A stretch of DNA of 47,492 nt from a virus: positions 1 to 47,492 of IMG/VR virus record IMGVR_UViG_3300029893_000200, one strand, 5' to 3'. Positions 23,519 through 32,425 of this stretch are shown piece after piece; the first letter of the stretch is position 1, and every line of letters begins with the position of its first letter. Under the pieces are notes generated by a model. The model did not search any database. It worked only from the letters and a program-made list of their open reading frames with translations, and was not told the origin of the DNA. Made by a program: the position numbers and the translations under genes.

Positions 23519-24774
23519 GATAACACCACCGCCACTCCCATAATATTTACGCCTGATGTCGTGTTTATCTCATACTTAAAACTGCCCTTAAAACCTATAG
23601 GAATAAGTCCTATCGGCCCTGTATTAGCGGCATTTTGCCTAACATGGCCCCAGTTTCCTATCGGGTCATAAAGTGGGCTAAACTCCCCGATACCACCATT
23701 TCCATACGTACGCCATCCCTCGTCTTGTTTAATTGCCAAAACGGAACTTGATGTGTCATCTAATACTGCACCGTCAACTGTTAAAACAACTCTACCTTGC
23801 CTGTCCGTGGTATCTGCTGACGCAATAGCAACATACGCTAAACCCTCTCCAGTCACATCAATAACCGTTTGTAGCGAATTGGAGTTTGTTTTTAGTCTTG
23901 CGTATGTTGGTGTTTTGGCTGTCCAATCAAACGCTTGCGGTATAGAACCTATCCAAGTCCAAAAAGGCATATGCAACTCTGGTGTCGTATCACTTGTACT
24001 AACCCTTGTAAGTGTAAACACCAACCGCAAAGTTTTGTAAGTTTTAGTGTCAATACCCGACAAATCGCCACCATCGGTCACACTTGCAATTAATACGTTA
24101 TTGCTCGTATCTTTAACCGCACAAGTAACGGTTGTATTCGCCGGGGTTACTGTTTTAAAGTATAATTTTAACCATTCGTAAACATCCTCGGTAACGTCAA
24201 GGGTTACGGTTCCTGATAAAGGGGGACCGTACAGCCCTATCTCAGCAATATCGGCTTGTGAAGCACTTCTAACTGCTGTTACATATATACGATAATATAA
24301 ATATGCTGTCGTATTCGCTATGTTGTATATCAGTATTGCCCCTTCTGCTGGAAGAGCAACGCTGGTTTGCGTGTCAAGGTCTGTCCAAGCTGACCCATCA
24401 TTTGACCCTTGCAACTTCCAGCTATCCGGGAAGGACGCGTTGCCCGGATTCCTTACTTGCAACGTATATCTGTTCACAACAACCGCAGACGGGAATTGGT
24501 ATGTTATTGTTGGGGTAGACGAAGGGTATCCACACCAATAAGTGCTTGCGTTTTGGTCAAACGCTTTCCATGCATAGTTGGTGCCATCTGTTACGTTTGC
24601 GCTAACTATACCAGATGGTTCTGTGTTACTTGTCATAGCTGGTGTTAAAATCGTTTGCCCCAAAGTCGCAACACTAGATAAAATCATGGTACCACTTAAA
24701 ACCGCACCATTAAAACCACCGTTTATCTGCAATCCCGGTGTACTACCAATCCTTACAATATCTCCACTTCCCAT
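23515..24774 (-). CDS. Tail fibre/adhesin with F5/8 type C (discoidin) domain
   Basis: A 419-aa protein. Residues ~50-180 match the discoidin (F5/8C) carbohydrate-binding fold: AWKAFDQNASTYWCGYPS, ITYQFPSAVVVNRYTLQV, SFPDSWKLQGSNDGSAWTDL and YYRIYVTAV. The remaining regions are beta-rich and typical of receptor-binding fibres. It is located between the collar/fibre protein and the SLH protease, so it likely recognises a glycan on the host surface. Confidence 0.75.
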   Translation of the reverse strand: MGSGDIVRIGSTPGLQINGGFNGAVLSGTMILSSVATLGQTILTPAMTSNTEPSGIVSANVTDGTNYAWKAFDQNASTYWCGYPSSTPTITYQFPSAVVVNRYTLQVRNPGNASFPDSWKLQGSNDGSAWTDLDTQTSVALPAEGAILIYNIANTTAYLYYRIYVTAVRSASQADIAEIGLYGPPLSGTVTLDVTEDVYEWLKLYFKTVTPANTTVTCAVKDTSNNVLIASVTDGGDLSGIDTKTYKTLRLVFTLTRVSTSDTTPELHMPFWTWIGSIPQAFDWTAKTPTYARLKTNSNSLQTVIDVTGEGLAYVAIASADTTDRQGRVVLTVDGAVLDDTSSSVLAIKQDEGWRTYGNGGIGEFSPLYDPIGNWGHVRQNAANTGPIGLIPIGFKGSFKYEINTTSGVNIMGVAVVLS

Positions 24775-24776
24775 AC

Positions 24777-25688
24777 TTACACCTCCACCAAATATAAACC
24801 GTCATTATCAACTCTTAAAAGATATTGAACACTTGTGTCTTGATTGACTATATGATGAGATTCTATGTTGTCATTTATATGAGTAGTTAAATTACTCTGC
24901 ACCGCATCTGCTTTTGCTTGCGCTCCTGCTGGTGTTTCAGCACCTATACTTGCTGGTGTTATTTCATCTGTTCCACCTGATGCGTGTTGGTCTGCGTGTG
25001 CTGCTGGTACAGCTTCACCTGTAGCAATAATAGTAATCGTTTTTGCCGTGTTATTAGGAGTTATTGTGATTCCTGTTCCAGCCACTAAATCAACATTACC
25101 GCCAGCATTAGAAACCCCATCAACCGAAGCTATGGCCCCTACCTGTGCAGATGTAACACTGTGAGGGTTATTGGTAAGCGCGCCGTGAGTGTTTACTTTA
25201 GCTTGCGCTCCTGCCGGAGTTTCGTGTCCAGCATGAGGAGCAGAGGCGGCTATATGGGTATCAACTTGTGCATGTGTATTTGTCCCTTTATCGGATAGGT
25301 TTGTGTGGCTTACTGTAGCCCCATTGTTTGCTGTACCGTTATGACTGTGACCTGTAGAAGCATGAAACTTATCCCACAAACCTGATATACTAGAGGCGGC
25401 ACTGTCATACCAGTTAGTTACACTTCCTTTAACAGCCTTCACACTTTTAGCAAGCCAGCTAAGTAAACTTGTTAAATCACCTGTGCTTGCATCTCCAACT
25501 AACGTTTGATCTACTGTTCTATTGCCTATCTTTGCATCGGTAACAGAACCGTCTGCCAGATTATCAGTATCTATCCCACCATTCAATACCGCTAAGATGT
25601 TATCAATGTCCTGTTCTAATGCATCTTGACCGGCGGAACCTTGAGATAATTCACCATCACTAGCACTAAAAACCCTTGAAATCGGCAC
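24777..25688 (-). CDS. Tail fibre with His/Asn-type repeats (303 aa)
   Basis: GTG start at 25688 after GAGAGGTGATGAGACA. The middle contains repeated segments such as SHTNLSDKGTNTHAQVDTHI, APHAGHETPAGAQAKVNTH and ETPAGAQAKADAVQSNL, the His-rich, Thr/Ala-rich repeats common in trimeric phage tail fibres. A short C-terminal beta segment ends the protein. Role: fibre shaft/base connecting the tail to the discoidin-type adhesin. Confidence 0.7.
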   Translation of the reverse strand: MPISRVFSASDGELSQGSAGQDALEQDIDNILAVLNGGIDTDNLADGSVTDAKIGNRTVDQTLVGDASTGDLTSLLSWLAKSVKAVKGSVTNWYDSAASSISGLWDKFHASTGHSHNGTANNGATVSHTNLSDKGTNTHAQVDTHIAASAPHAGHETPAGAQAKVNTHGALTNNPHSVTSAQVGAIASVDGVSNAGGNVDLVAGTGITITPNNTAKTITIIATGEAVPAAHADQHASGGTDEITPASIGAETPAGAQAKADAVQSNLTTHINDNIESHHIVNQDTSVQYLLRVDNDGLYLVEV

Positions 25689-25708
25689 TGTCTCATCACC
25701 TCTCTTTT

Positions 25709-27298
25709 TTATACCTCCGTTACATCTGCCTCAGTAGCCCAAGGCATAGTACGCAATACCATAGCACCAAAACCATATATATGACAAGGCTCATCAACCG
25801 TGTTATTCTGAAATCTCACCTGTAACCTATCACCAAAAAAACCTACAGGTAAAGATTTACGGATAAGGTCTGTCCATCCCCACTTCTTACCCCACACGCT
25901 GTTACCCCACACAAAAGACTCTTGGAGGTCAACATCCCATTCTTTGCTTTGATACTCCATAACAGCCGTAATACTAACATTCGATGCTATCAATGGTTGT
26001 GGCGCACGTAAGAACATCCTCAAAACAAACTGTCTGCCCTCGTTTCCGAGAAGTCTTAAAAGACCTGTTTCCACATCCATTGTAATGACCTCAGACACAT
26101 CGTTATATACACCGTCTGCAAACTTCTTAACATGGCCTGATGTGGAAAGAGCATCGGCATAATGCAACACGCCATCACGGGCAAGCCAATCGTTGACATA
26201 AATACCTTCCCACAGAACCCATGCTCCCTGATGCCAAGGCGTATTCGGTATCCTGATAAGAGTATCCAATACCAATACACTGTCGTTGCATGTACTTGTT
26301 GAATACTGCTGAAAGGCTAAGTAATACTTACCATCGTGGCCTATGGCACACATATTCTGTTTGTTGTAAGCATTACGAATGTATGAGGCTATAGCATCCC
26401 CTAGTCTTACACTCGAAGGGTTATCCTTATCAAGTGTCTTTAAACCGTAGACGTTACGCCTCCCTGGGTATGCAAGCATATCTCCTACAAGAGCTACAGC
26501 CCTTCCAGAACACGGCCCCTCCTCTGCCACAATTTTAAATAAGGAACGGTTTGTAGTGTCCGTAGGGTCATTGAATAACGCCCACACCTCTCCGGGAGTA
26601 TAAGCACCTGACTGTCTAAGAATAGCAAGTCCGCTAAGAAAAGGCTCACACCGTACTATTTTGGAAGCATTACTAGACAGTAGATTTATTTGCCGGTCGG
26701 CATCCTTAAAGAAACCGGGATCTTCTAACTGACTGTAATATAAACTATGTGGACTTTCGGGATCACCATAGGCATACATCCTTGAACGGTAAGTAGCCAA
26801 CCCGGAACACCTTTTAACTGCTGACATAGAGGAACTACCCGACGAGGCCGCAACGGTTGTAGTGCCTGATGATTTACCGTTGGTGCGGTAGTATTTGTCA
26901 CCATTAACAAAGTAACAGTAGTCAATCATAGGGGTAAAATGCAGGTTAGCGTTAGCCAATCCTGTTGTCAGCTCTGTCGTACCTTCTAGTTTTAGCCTTG
27001 CACCGGAGGCGTTTAATTTAAACACATCACCGCCCCAACGCTCGAAGTCAAAGATACGCTTTAATGCTCCTCCTGTACTGTATCCTCCGGTACTTCCTGC
27101 ATAAGTAGTACCGTCCCTCTTTTTAAATCCTCCCGACCTCTCAAGGATTATGTTTTTAGCAGTACGCAAGGCACGAGGGTCTAGGTTGTCAATAGAGGTC
27201 ATAACGTCAAGACCATAACTGAAATCCGCATACTGGATTACCTGCCATGCCTGTTCTTCCTCTACACCTATACTTAAATCAGGCTCATAGAAGTTCAT
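25709..27298 (-). CDS. Tail nozzle / tubular protein B-like
   Basis: I choose ATG 27298 (MNFYEPDLSIGVEEE) because TTGGAGGC lies upstream and the ATG overlaps the adaptor stop (ATGA). The ~529-aa protein has the NLDPRALRTAKNIILERSGG/FKKRDGTTY pattern seen at the N-terminus of podovirus tail-nozzle proteins. Strand-rich repeats with Asp/Gly/Trp turns follow, consistent with a beta-propeller-like structure. It follows the adaptor gene, the conserved order for short tails. Confidence 0.7.
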   Translation of the reverse strand: MNFYEPDLSIGVEEEQAWQVIQYADFSYGLDVMTSIDNLDPRALRTAKNIILERSGGFKKRDGTTYAGSTGGYSTGGALKRIFDFERWGGDVFKLNASGARLKLEGTTELTTGLANANLHFTPMIDYCYFVNGDKYYRTNGKSSGTTTVAASSGSSSMSAVKRCSGLATYRSRMYAYGDPESPHSLYYSQLEDPGFFKDADRQINLLSSNASKIVRCEPFLSGLAILRQSGAYTPGEVWALFNDPTDTTNRSLFKIVAEEGPCSGRAVALVGDMLAYPGRRNVYGLKTLDKDNPSSVRLGDAIASYIRNAYNKQNMCAIGHDGKYYLAFQQYSTSTCNDSVLVLDTLIRIPNTPWHQGAWVLWEGIYVNDWLARDGVLHYADALSTSGHVKKFADGVYNDVSEVITMDVETGLLRLLGNEGRQFVLRMFLRAPQPLIASNVSITAVMEYQSKEWDVDLQESFVWGNSVWGKKWGWTDLIRKSLPVGFFGDRLQVRFQNNTVDEPCHIYGFGAMVLRTMPWATEADVTEV

Positions 27299-27960
27299 CC
27301 TGTGTGCCTCCAATTCGTGTGACTATACACATCTACAGTCCCCACATACCCTGTCTGATCTTCTGCCTCATCGTCTGCAATCTCACGCAACCTCCCGTGA
27401 TACATAGATGACCTCCGAGTGGCTGTAGCAAAGTCCCTGTAATTCTCGGCTATCTGCCATAAAGCATAGTGGATATAAATATCATCCCATTCGGTAGGTG
27501 TGGACACACTCCCTGTACCGTCTGTCGGTAAAGCCGTAGACTTGTAAATATACTTTAGGGTAGCTGTGGAAGCTGTGGTTATAGCATCACTATCAGGAGC
27601 AGGTGTTATATAAATCTTACCCATACCCTTATCTACAGCATAGTACAAAGGTGTACCGGAGTTATCTGTATCTCTCCAATTCTCATCGTTCTCGTCAAGC
27701 CACTCAAGAGACACCAAACGCAGAGGGGTATCGTTCCACCATACAGCTTCTACCTCTTGACAATCAGAAGGAAGGTCGTAAGCGTAAGTATCCTCAGTAA
27801 GAGTTAAACTGTACTCCTTCTTCTTACTTGTCATTTTGTAAAGCTGTTTTTGAACATGCTCAAAGTGTCCAGCAAATATATTACTGCTTACACTTTCAGC
27901 TATAAAGTAATCGTTTTTACATTTAGTTATTAAACTAGATACGGTGCTTATTCTAAACAC
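27295..27960 (-). CDS. Tail adaptor (tubular protein A-like), 221 aa
   Basis: GTG start at 27960 with AAGGGGGTG upstream. N-terminal helices are followed by a beta-rich middle (YDLPSDCQEVEAVWWND, GKIYITPAPDSD) and a C-terminal helix region (IHYALWQIAENYRDFATATR). This is the standard fold layout of short-tail phage adaptor proteins that connect portal to nozzle. Strong context support from the following nozzle gene. Confidence 0.75.
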   Translation of the reverse strand: MFRISTVSSLITKCKNDYFIAESVSSNIFAGHFEHVQKQLYKMTSKKKEYSLTLTEDTYAYDLPSDCQEVEAVWWNDTPLRLVSLEWLDENDENWRDTDNSGTPLYYAVDKGMGKIYITPAPDSDAITTASTATLKYIYKSTALPTDGTGSVSTPTEWDDIYIHYALWQIAENYRDFATATRRSSMYHGRLREIADDEAEDQTGYVGTVDVYSHTNWRHTG

Positions 27961-28018
27961 CCCCTTAAAAATGAGCGAAAGGAAGGCTTACGCCTCCCCT
28001 CCACCGCAGTAGAATACT

Positions 28019-28852
28019 TTACTTGTCTTGTGGTGCTTCCTTGGAAAGCCCTGAGTACGGCGACCACACTTTCAAGTAGTAACCGTCCTCTGCAACCCTA
28101 CCACGCAGGTGATTGATGCTACCGTCAAGTTGTGCAATCTGTTCTTTAAAGTCCTTACTCATATTATCAAAATCTGTTATCATTTTGGCACGTTGGTTGA
28201 TAAAGTCATTTATCTCCTTCTCGTGTCCCTCTATCCGGGCTTTCATACGTTGTCGGAACGGGTTGCGTTCCTTATACCCGTATGGGTAAATAGTCCTCAA
28301 AAGGTCTGACTTCGGAGATATTTTCACTTTAATACCACGACCACGAGCAAAACCTATAAAAAATTCCACAGACGGTCTTTGATTGCCATACTCACTGTCA
28401 GCACACATATCCACACCGTACAGGTGTATCTCTTCCCACTTACCTTCGTATATAGCTACAGCAAGCATGTAGGATATGGTGTTCGTAAAGTACCCATAAT
28501 ACATCAGGTCACTGTCAGTAGTACCTTCCGGTATATCATCACCAAAGAAGTACCTTATCAACTCTTCAATAGGGTATCTAATTGCATGAGGTATGTCGGG
28601 GAACCTCTCCTGCATATAAACGGGTATATTAGACTCCCTTAACTCCTTGAGATGATCACGCACATAAGGGTGCGCCTCAATCAGCTCCCTGTCGTGCATC
28701 TCAAACCACCTATCACCCCTCGGTATTAAACGGTATAGGTCGTTTAACCCCCACACCTCGAAGCTGGGATCATCAAAAGGGGCATCATCTCTGCTAGAGG
28801 GAGCAAAACCCATAATAATTAGTTTGGTTCTTTCCGAAACATTAACACTCAT
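28019..28852 (-). CDS. MptE/Maf-like Rossmann-fold protein in virion operon
   Basis: A 277-aa protein. The N-terminus LIIMGFAPSSRDDAPFDDPS followed by EVWGLNDLYR and RWFEMHD is a recognisable phage family with a nucleotide/sugar-nucleotide-binding Rossmann-like core. It resembles MptE-like (DUF115) and motility-accessory (Maf) glycosyltransferase folds. Later blocks are EIHLYGVDMCADSEYGNQRPS and a C-terminal coiled coil (residues ~210-260). It lies between capsid and tail genes. Given the sugar-biosynthesis operon it could transfer a nonulosonic acid onto a virion or host protein, but similar genes occur in phages without such operons. Confidence 0.5.
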   Translation of the reverse strand: MSVNVSERTKLIIMGFAPSSRDDAPFDDPSFEVWGLNDLYRLIPRGDRWFEMHDRELIEAHPYVRDHLKELRESNIPVYMQERFPDIPHAIRYPIEELIRYFFGDDIPEGTTDSDLMYYGYFTNTISYMLAVAIYEGKWEEIHLYGVDMCADSEYGNQRPSVEFFIGFARGRGIKVKISPKSDLLRTIYPYGYKERNPFRQRMKARIEGHEKEINDFINQRAKMITDFDNMSKDFKEQIAQLDGSINHLRGRVAEDGYYLKVWSPYSGLSKEAPQDK

Positions 28853-28875
28853 ACAATTAAGATACCTCCTGTTTT

Positions 28876-29346
28876 TTAGGTTGAAGCGGCAACACTTGTT
28901 GTTTTTCCAATAATAATGTACCTTGCTGATGTCAGATACTCTACATCGAAGAAACCGAGGTTGGTAAACTTCATTCTACGATTCGTACCGTCGAATGTGG
29001 CAGCAGCCGTACTCCCTGAGTATACCTTCACCCATGCGGTAGAGCTTGCACTTTTACACAAAATACGCTTTCTCACTCCTGCTACAAGAGTACCGAGGTT
29101 GAATGTTTTAGCCGCACCTGCTGTTGACTTATCGAGTATAGAGTCACCATAAACAGATAGGGTAGTACCTGTAGAGGTTACGTTCTCTGTTTTAAAGGTA
29201 CCTAGTAACAACTGTGTAGCCGCTGTTGATAAGGAACAACCCGATCCTATGGTTTTATTTTGAAGCACTTCTGCTACTTGACGAATAAGCGTACCGTTTT
29301 CTTTAAACCCTTGGGAAGAGTTAAACGGCCCTTTTATGTTACCCAA
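28876..29346 (-). CDS. Small virion-like protein (156 aa)
   Basis: TTG start at 29346 after GGGAGGTGTAATAAA. Ser/Thr/Gly-rich beta protein containing TFNLGTLVAGVRKRILCKS, which parallels FDLGTLLAPFKYVQFRG in the protein at 31667, so the two may share a domain. It sits right after the major capsid gene, suggesting a capsid fibre, plug or head-completion protein. Its ribosome binding site lies in a small hairpin (TCCCT...AGGGA). Confidence 0.55.
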   Translation of the reverse strand: MGNIKGPFNSSQGFKENGTLIRQVAEVLQNKTIGSGCSLSTAATQLLLGTFKTENVTSTGTTLSVYGDSILDKSTAGAAKTFNLGTLVAGVRKRILCKSASSTAWVKVYSGSTAAATFDGTNRRMKFTNLGFFDVEYLTSARYIIIGKTTSVAAST

Positions 29347-29379
29347 TTTATTACACCTCCCTTAGAGGGATAAGGTCAA

Positions 29380-29400
29380 ACCGGGTATTAAGTACCCGGT
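29380..29400 (-). promoter_or_regulatory. Hairpin enclosing the capsid gene stop
   Basis: ACCGGGTA and TACCCGGT form a perfect 8-bp stem around a 5-base loop. The stop codon of the major capsid gene lies in the loop. There is no clear U-run on the minus strand, so this is probably an mRNA-stabilising or attenuating hairpin that favours capsid over downstream genes. Confidence 0.55.
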
Positions 29401-30272
29401 GAGCCTATCCAACCTCTGAAATCAGAATAACCGCAGGAGAAACGCTCATAACCGAGCCAACTTGCAAGCATGGTTGTAAACTCTTTGTCCTTGTTGAACT
29501 CAGGACGTATCCTCCACCAGAATATCAAACTCTCGAATGAAGGGTCTTGAAGGAACCATGCCGTTGCACTGGTCAAGTAATCCCACACAAAGGGGGTGAT
29601 ACCTTTCAGAGCGTTTACGTTGTTGTCTGTGGTATCAGACTCAAGGGGTGATTGGGTAATCTTAATCGCTGTAAACTCAAGGTCGGCAGGTATTACCAAC
29701 CTCTTACCCTTCCACTCGATCTTCATCCCGGCATCGTCGGTCATCTTACGTCCAAGGGTAAGACCTGTTTTCAGTGTGGCATCAGACAAAGCACCGCTAT
29801 GGAGGTTGTCCACAGTACCTCCAATAGCCCCCCGACGAGGGTGGCTGTTGGAGAACAGCGATACTCCGTCATAACCTGTATTGGCAAAACCGCCATTCAA
29901 TACTTCAGCAGATATTTTCTCTGGCTTTTGTCTTGCACCTTTACCCAAAGACTTAGGAATCTTTTGAATGACATCGTACATTTCATCATCAACGAACTTG
30001 CGTTCAATCTGACACTGTTTACCGTATTCATCGTGGGTATATACAACATCATCTCCCGGACGAATAACGTCAGAGGTAGGCGCACCCATTGACTCTTTAA
30101 CATCCCACTCACCGATACCTGCGATATGGTAGTCAGTCTCTTTTGCTTTCTTGGAAGTCTTGACTGTAAACAGAACGCTGAACTGTTCTGGCAGGTCTTT
30201 ATATGATTGGAAGAATACCTTCCTTAGTCCCGGCTCAAGCAGAACTCCAAAATTTGAACTTGCTACTGGCAT
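29388..30272 (-). CDS. Major capsid protein (Mu gpT-like)
   Basis: A 294-aa protein with ribosome binding site GAGGTGAAATAAAA. The N-terminal VLLEPGLRKVFFQSYKDLP, the central VVYTHDEYGKQCQIERKFVDDEMYDVIQ and the C-terminal region (KLxxPFVWDYLTSATAWFL-like) are the pattern of Mu-like gpT major head subunits with an HK97 fold. It is flanked by a decoration-like gene and the scaffold gene. The hairpin at its stop is consistent with high expression. Confidence 0.8.
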   Translation of the reverse strand: MPVASSNFGVLLEPGLRKVFFQSYKDLPEQFSVLFTVKTSKKAKETDYHIAGIGEWDVKESMGAPTSDVIRPGDDVVYTHDEYGKQCQIERKFVDDEMYDVIQKIPKSLGKGARQKPEKISAEVLNGGFANTGYDGVSLFSNSHPRRGAIGGTVDNLHSGALSDATLKTGLTLGRKMTDDAGMKIEWKGKRLVIPADLEFTAIKITQSPLESDTTDNNVNALKGITPFVWDYLTSATAWFLQDPSFESLIFWWRIRPEFNKDKEFTTMLASWLGYERFSCGYSDFRGWIGSPGT

Positions 30273-30299
30273 TTTTATTTCACCTCTTTATTAATTAGT

Positions 30300-30740
30300 T
30301 TACCTGCCTGATAAGACAGAACACTTATCGGCTGCTATTTTAACAAGTGCTTTCTTCTGCGTGTTGTCATAACCCACAAGAATAAGGGGAGCAGCACCGG
30401 TAGAGATACCTGTAGTGCTTATCTTATTCAAAGAACCCGGATACAGCTTATACCTAGAACCGATATTGGTACTGGCAAAGTTCGCCGCTGTGCTGTAGTA
30501 GTAAGCCTCAAAAATGGTATTCTCGGTAGGGACTATAACTTCCACATCGTACCCTGCCGCTGTGGATGAAGCCACATTACTTACAACCATACCAGCTATA
30601 GCGGTATCGTTTGTGGTGTAATTATCTAACGCCCCGGACTCGAAGTTGGCGAGATAGCCTTGTACCCATGTTTTACTAGCAGCAGACGGTAGCACTTTTA
30701 CAACCGGAACACCACCGCCGTCCATTCTCGCAAATTGCAT
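30300..30740 (-). CDS. Head decoration-like protein (146 aa)
   Basis: ATG at 30740 after GAGGTGAAGTTAG. Strand-rich Ala/Ser/Thr-rich sequence with YPGSLNKISTTGISTG and LILVGYDNTQKKALVK, resembling small capsid-stabilising decoration proteins. It lies between scaffold and major capsid genes, the normal place for such a gene. No specific family motif. Confidence 0.6.
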   Translation of the reverse strand: MQFARMDGGGVPVVKVLPSAASKTWVQGYLANFESGALDNYTTNDTAIAGMVVSNVASSTAAGYDVEVIVPTENTIFEAYYYSTAANFASTNIGSRYKLYPGSLNKISTTGISTGAAPLILVGYDNTQKKALVKIAADKCSVLSGR

Positions 30741-30746
30741 CTAACT

Positions 30747-31589
30747 TCACCTCTTTTGGTTTTTCTTTTTATGGAACCTGTCAAAATCATCAATATTTAC
30801 TTTCTCACCGGATAAAGCCTTGAACTCGTCAGCATCCATTCCGAACTGAGAAGCTACATAGGCTTGATCCTGATTATCGAACTTGCCGCCGCCTGTTCCT
30901 ATAGCAGAACCCCCACCTGATACCACACCTAAAGACCAGTTCTGCTCTCTTGTGGCTATTGCCCTCTGCTCGGCCTCACGTGCAAGTTGTTCGGCACGAT
31001 TGGCACCATTGACCGCCCAATACGCTTGCTCAAGGGATACCCCAAACTTATCAGCATAGTCCTCAACATCTTTAGCAACCTGATCATAGTCAGCGTATTT
31101 TGGGTTGGTTTTAATCTGACCACGCTCGAAGTCTCGTTTTAACCTCTTGGTTTCCTGCTCGGTGTGTTTTAACGCACCTGCCATATTGGTAAATGTCTGA
31201 AACAGCTCAGGCGACATACCGGCAGGTGGTTGCACAGCCTGACCGCCAAAAGGCTGTTGTATCTGGTTTTCAAGCTTCTGTCTAATCTGTGTGGGCGTTA
31301 AACCTGTTACCTTAGTTAAGTGACTAACTACTGCCTCATGGTCTGCATACTGAGCTTTGATTTTTGCTTTCTCGGCTCTGATAGTAGCAGAAGCGGCCTC
31401 GTTACTCACACCGCCTGTTGCACCTTCACCAGCACCGCCTGTCTGTTGGCTCCCTGCCCCTTCACCAGCACCGCCCTGTCCATCAGGGTCAGCACCACCG
31501 GAACCTTCGCCACCACCAGCAGTACCAGCACCGCCATCCTCATTGAAACATACCCATGACGGTTGCTTAAAAAACCTTGTATACCACAT
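30747..31589 (-). CDS. Scaffolding-like protein (280 aa)
   Basis: ATG at 31589 after AAAGGAGGATTATTAT. The N-terminus is a long Gly/Ala/Glu low-complexity region (residues ~17-65). Helical coiled-coil segments rich in Gln, Lys and Glu follow (TKVTGLTPTQIRQKLENQIQ, EQETKRLKRDFERGQI), with a basic C-terminus. This is the typical build of a phage scaffold, and the gene directly precedes the decoration and capsid genes. Confidence 0.7.
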   Translation of the reverse strand: MWYTRFFKQPSWVCFNEDGGAGTAGGGEGSGGADPDGQGGAGEGAGSQQTGGAGEGATGGVSNEAASATIRAEKAKIKAQYADHEAVVSHLTKVTGLTPTQIRQKLENQIQQPFGGQAVQPPAGMSPELFQTFTNMAGALKHTEQETKRLKRDFERGQIKTNPKYADYDQVAKDVEDYADKFGVSLEQAYWAVNGANRAEQLAREAEQRAIATREQNWSLGVVSGGGSAIGTGGGKFDNQDQAYVASQFGMDADEFKALSGEKVNIDDFDRFHKKKNQKR

Positions 31590-31666
31590 ATAATAATCCT
31601 CCTTTTAACGTCACGTTGGACGACTCGCCCGTTTTCAATAAACCCGGCGACGGTCAGTATTAGTTT

Positions 31667-32023
31667 TTATCTTTTAAGGTGTATTTTAAGTGTACGTTCT
31701 CCCGTCGAAGCCGAAGCCCCGAATGTGGAACCCTCTCCTCTGAACTGCACATACTTGAATGGTGCTAAAAGTGTGCCAAGGTCAAACGCCTTACTTGCTC
31801 CCACACTTCTTAATCTCTGCACCCCTCCGGTGGTATTGGATAACTCTCTTAAAGAACCAGTAGCATTACCTACTCGAATGGAAAGGTTAGCTACCGCTGT
31901 CGTCCACCCTGTAGATGTCTCTACTCCTGTATATACCCAATCCTCGATGTCAACCACAGCAGAGAGGGCTGTTGCCCCTGTACTCAGCGTGAATGACTTA
32001 GTCTGGCTTAATGGATAAGTCAC
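31667..32023 (-). CDS. Hypothetical virion-like beta protein (118 aa)
   Basis: GTG start at 32023 following GGAGGTGTAACGAAAA. Thr/Ser-rich beta protein with FDLGTLLAPFKYVQFRG, resembling a segment of the protein at 28876. It lies between the zinc-ribbon gene and scaffold gene. Possibly a head-surface or fibre protein. Confidence 0.55.
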   Translation of the reverse strand: MTYPLSQTKSFTLSTGATALSAVVDIEDWVYTGVETSTGWTTAVANLSIRVGNATGSLRELSNTTGGVQRLRSVGASKAFDLGTLLAPFKYVQFRGEGSTFGASASTGERTLKIHLKR

Positions 32024-32029
32024 TTTTCG

Positions 32030-32425
32030 TTACACCTCCTTGTAGTGTTTATATATAGGAGGGCCGGGAGGCCCGTGGTAATGGCATTCAGGACAGGTGA
32101 CATATATACCTCGTCTTACCATAACACCGTAATTATCTTCTTCCATATATGCAGGAGGATCGCCGGGAAGCCTGTCACGAAACGCCGCTTTCTCACACCT
32201 CGGACACGATGGTAGCTCCATTCTCCTTACAGCCACATCCGGTCGTTTCATAAACCTAGAGGTAAAAGCATGACGTAGGTACTTTTCCTCAATAGGTCTT
32301 GTAACAATGTGGGCTTGTGGCTTAGCGGCTTCCTCAAGCACAGCTAAAGCCCTCTCGAACTTCTCACTGAATGTCCTTTTTACAATGTTCTGCATGTACG
32401 CTTTACTGAAAGTATTAGGAAGCAA
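32030..32425 (-). CDS. Zinc-ribbon-containing structural-operon protein (131 aa)
   Basis: I choose TTG 32425 because GGGAGGTGG lies 8 bases upstream; the frame is open to 32434. The N-terminal half is helical and basic. The C-terminal half contains two CxxC pairs, CPRC and CPECHYHG, about 40 residues apart, forming a zinc ribbon. It lies directly after the portal gene (overlap with its end). A head-assembly or DNA-packaging accessory is likely, but unassigned. Confidence 0.65.
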   Translation of the reverse strand: MLPNTFSKAYMQNIVKRTFSEKFERALAVLEEAAKPQAHIVTRPIEEKYLRHAFTSRFMKRPDVAVRRMELPSCPRCEKAAFRDRLPGDPPAYMEEDNYGVMVRRGIYVTCPECHYHGPPGPPIYKHYKEV

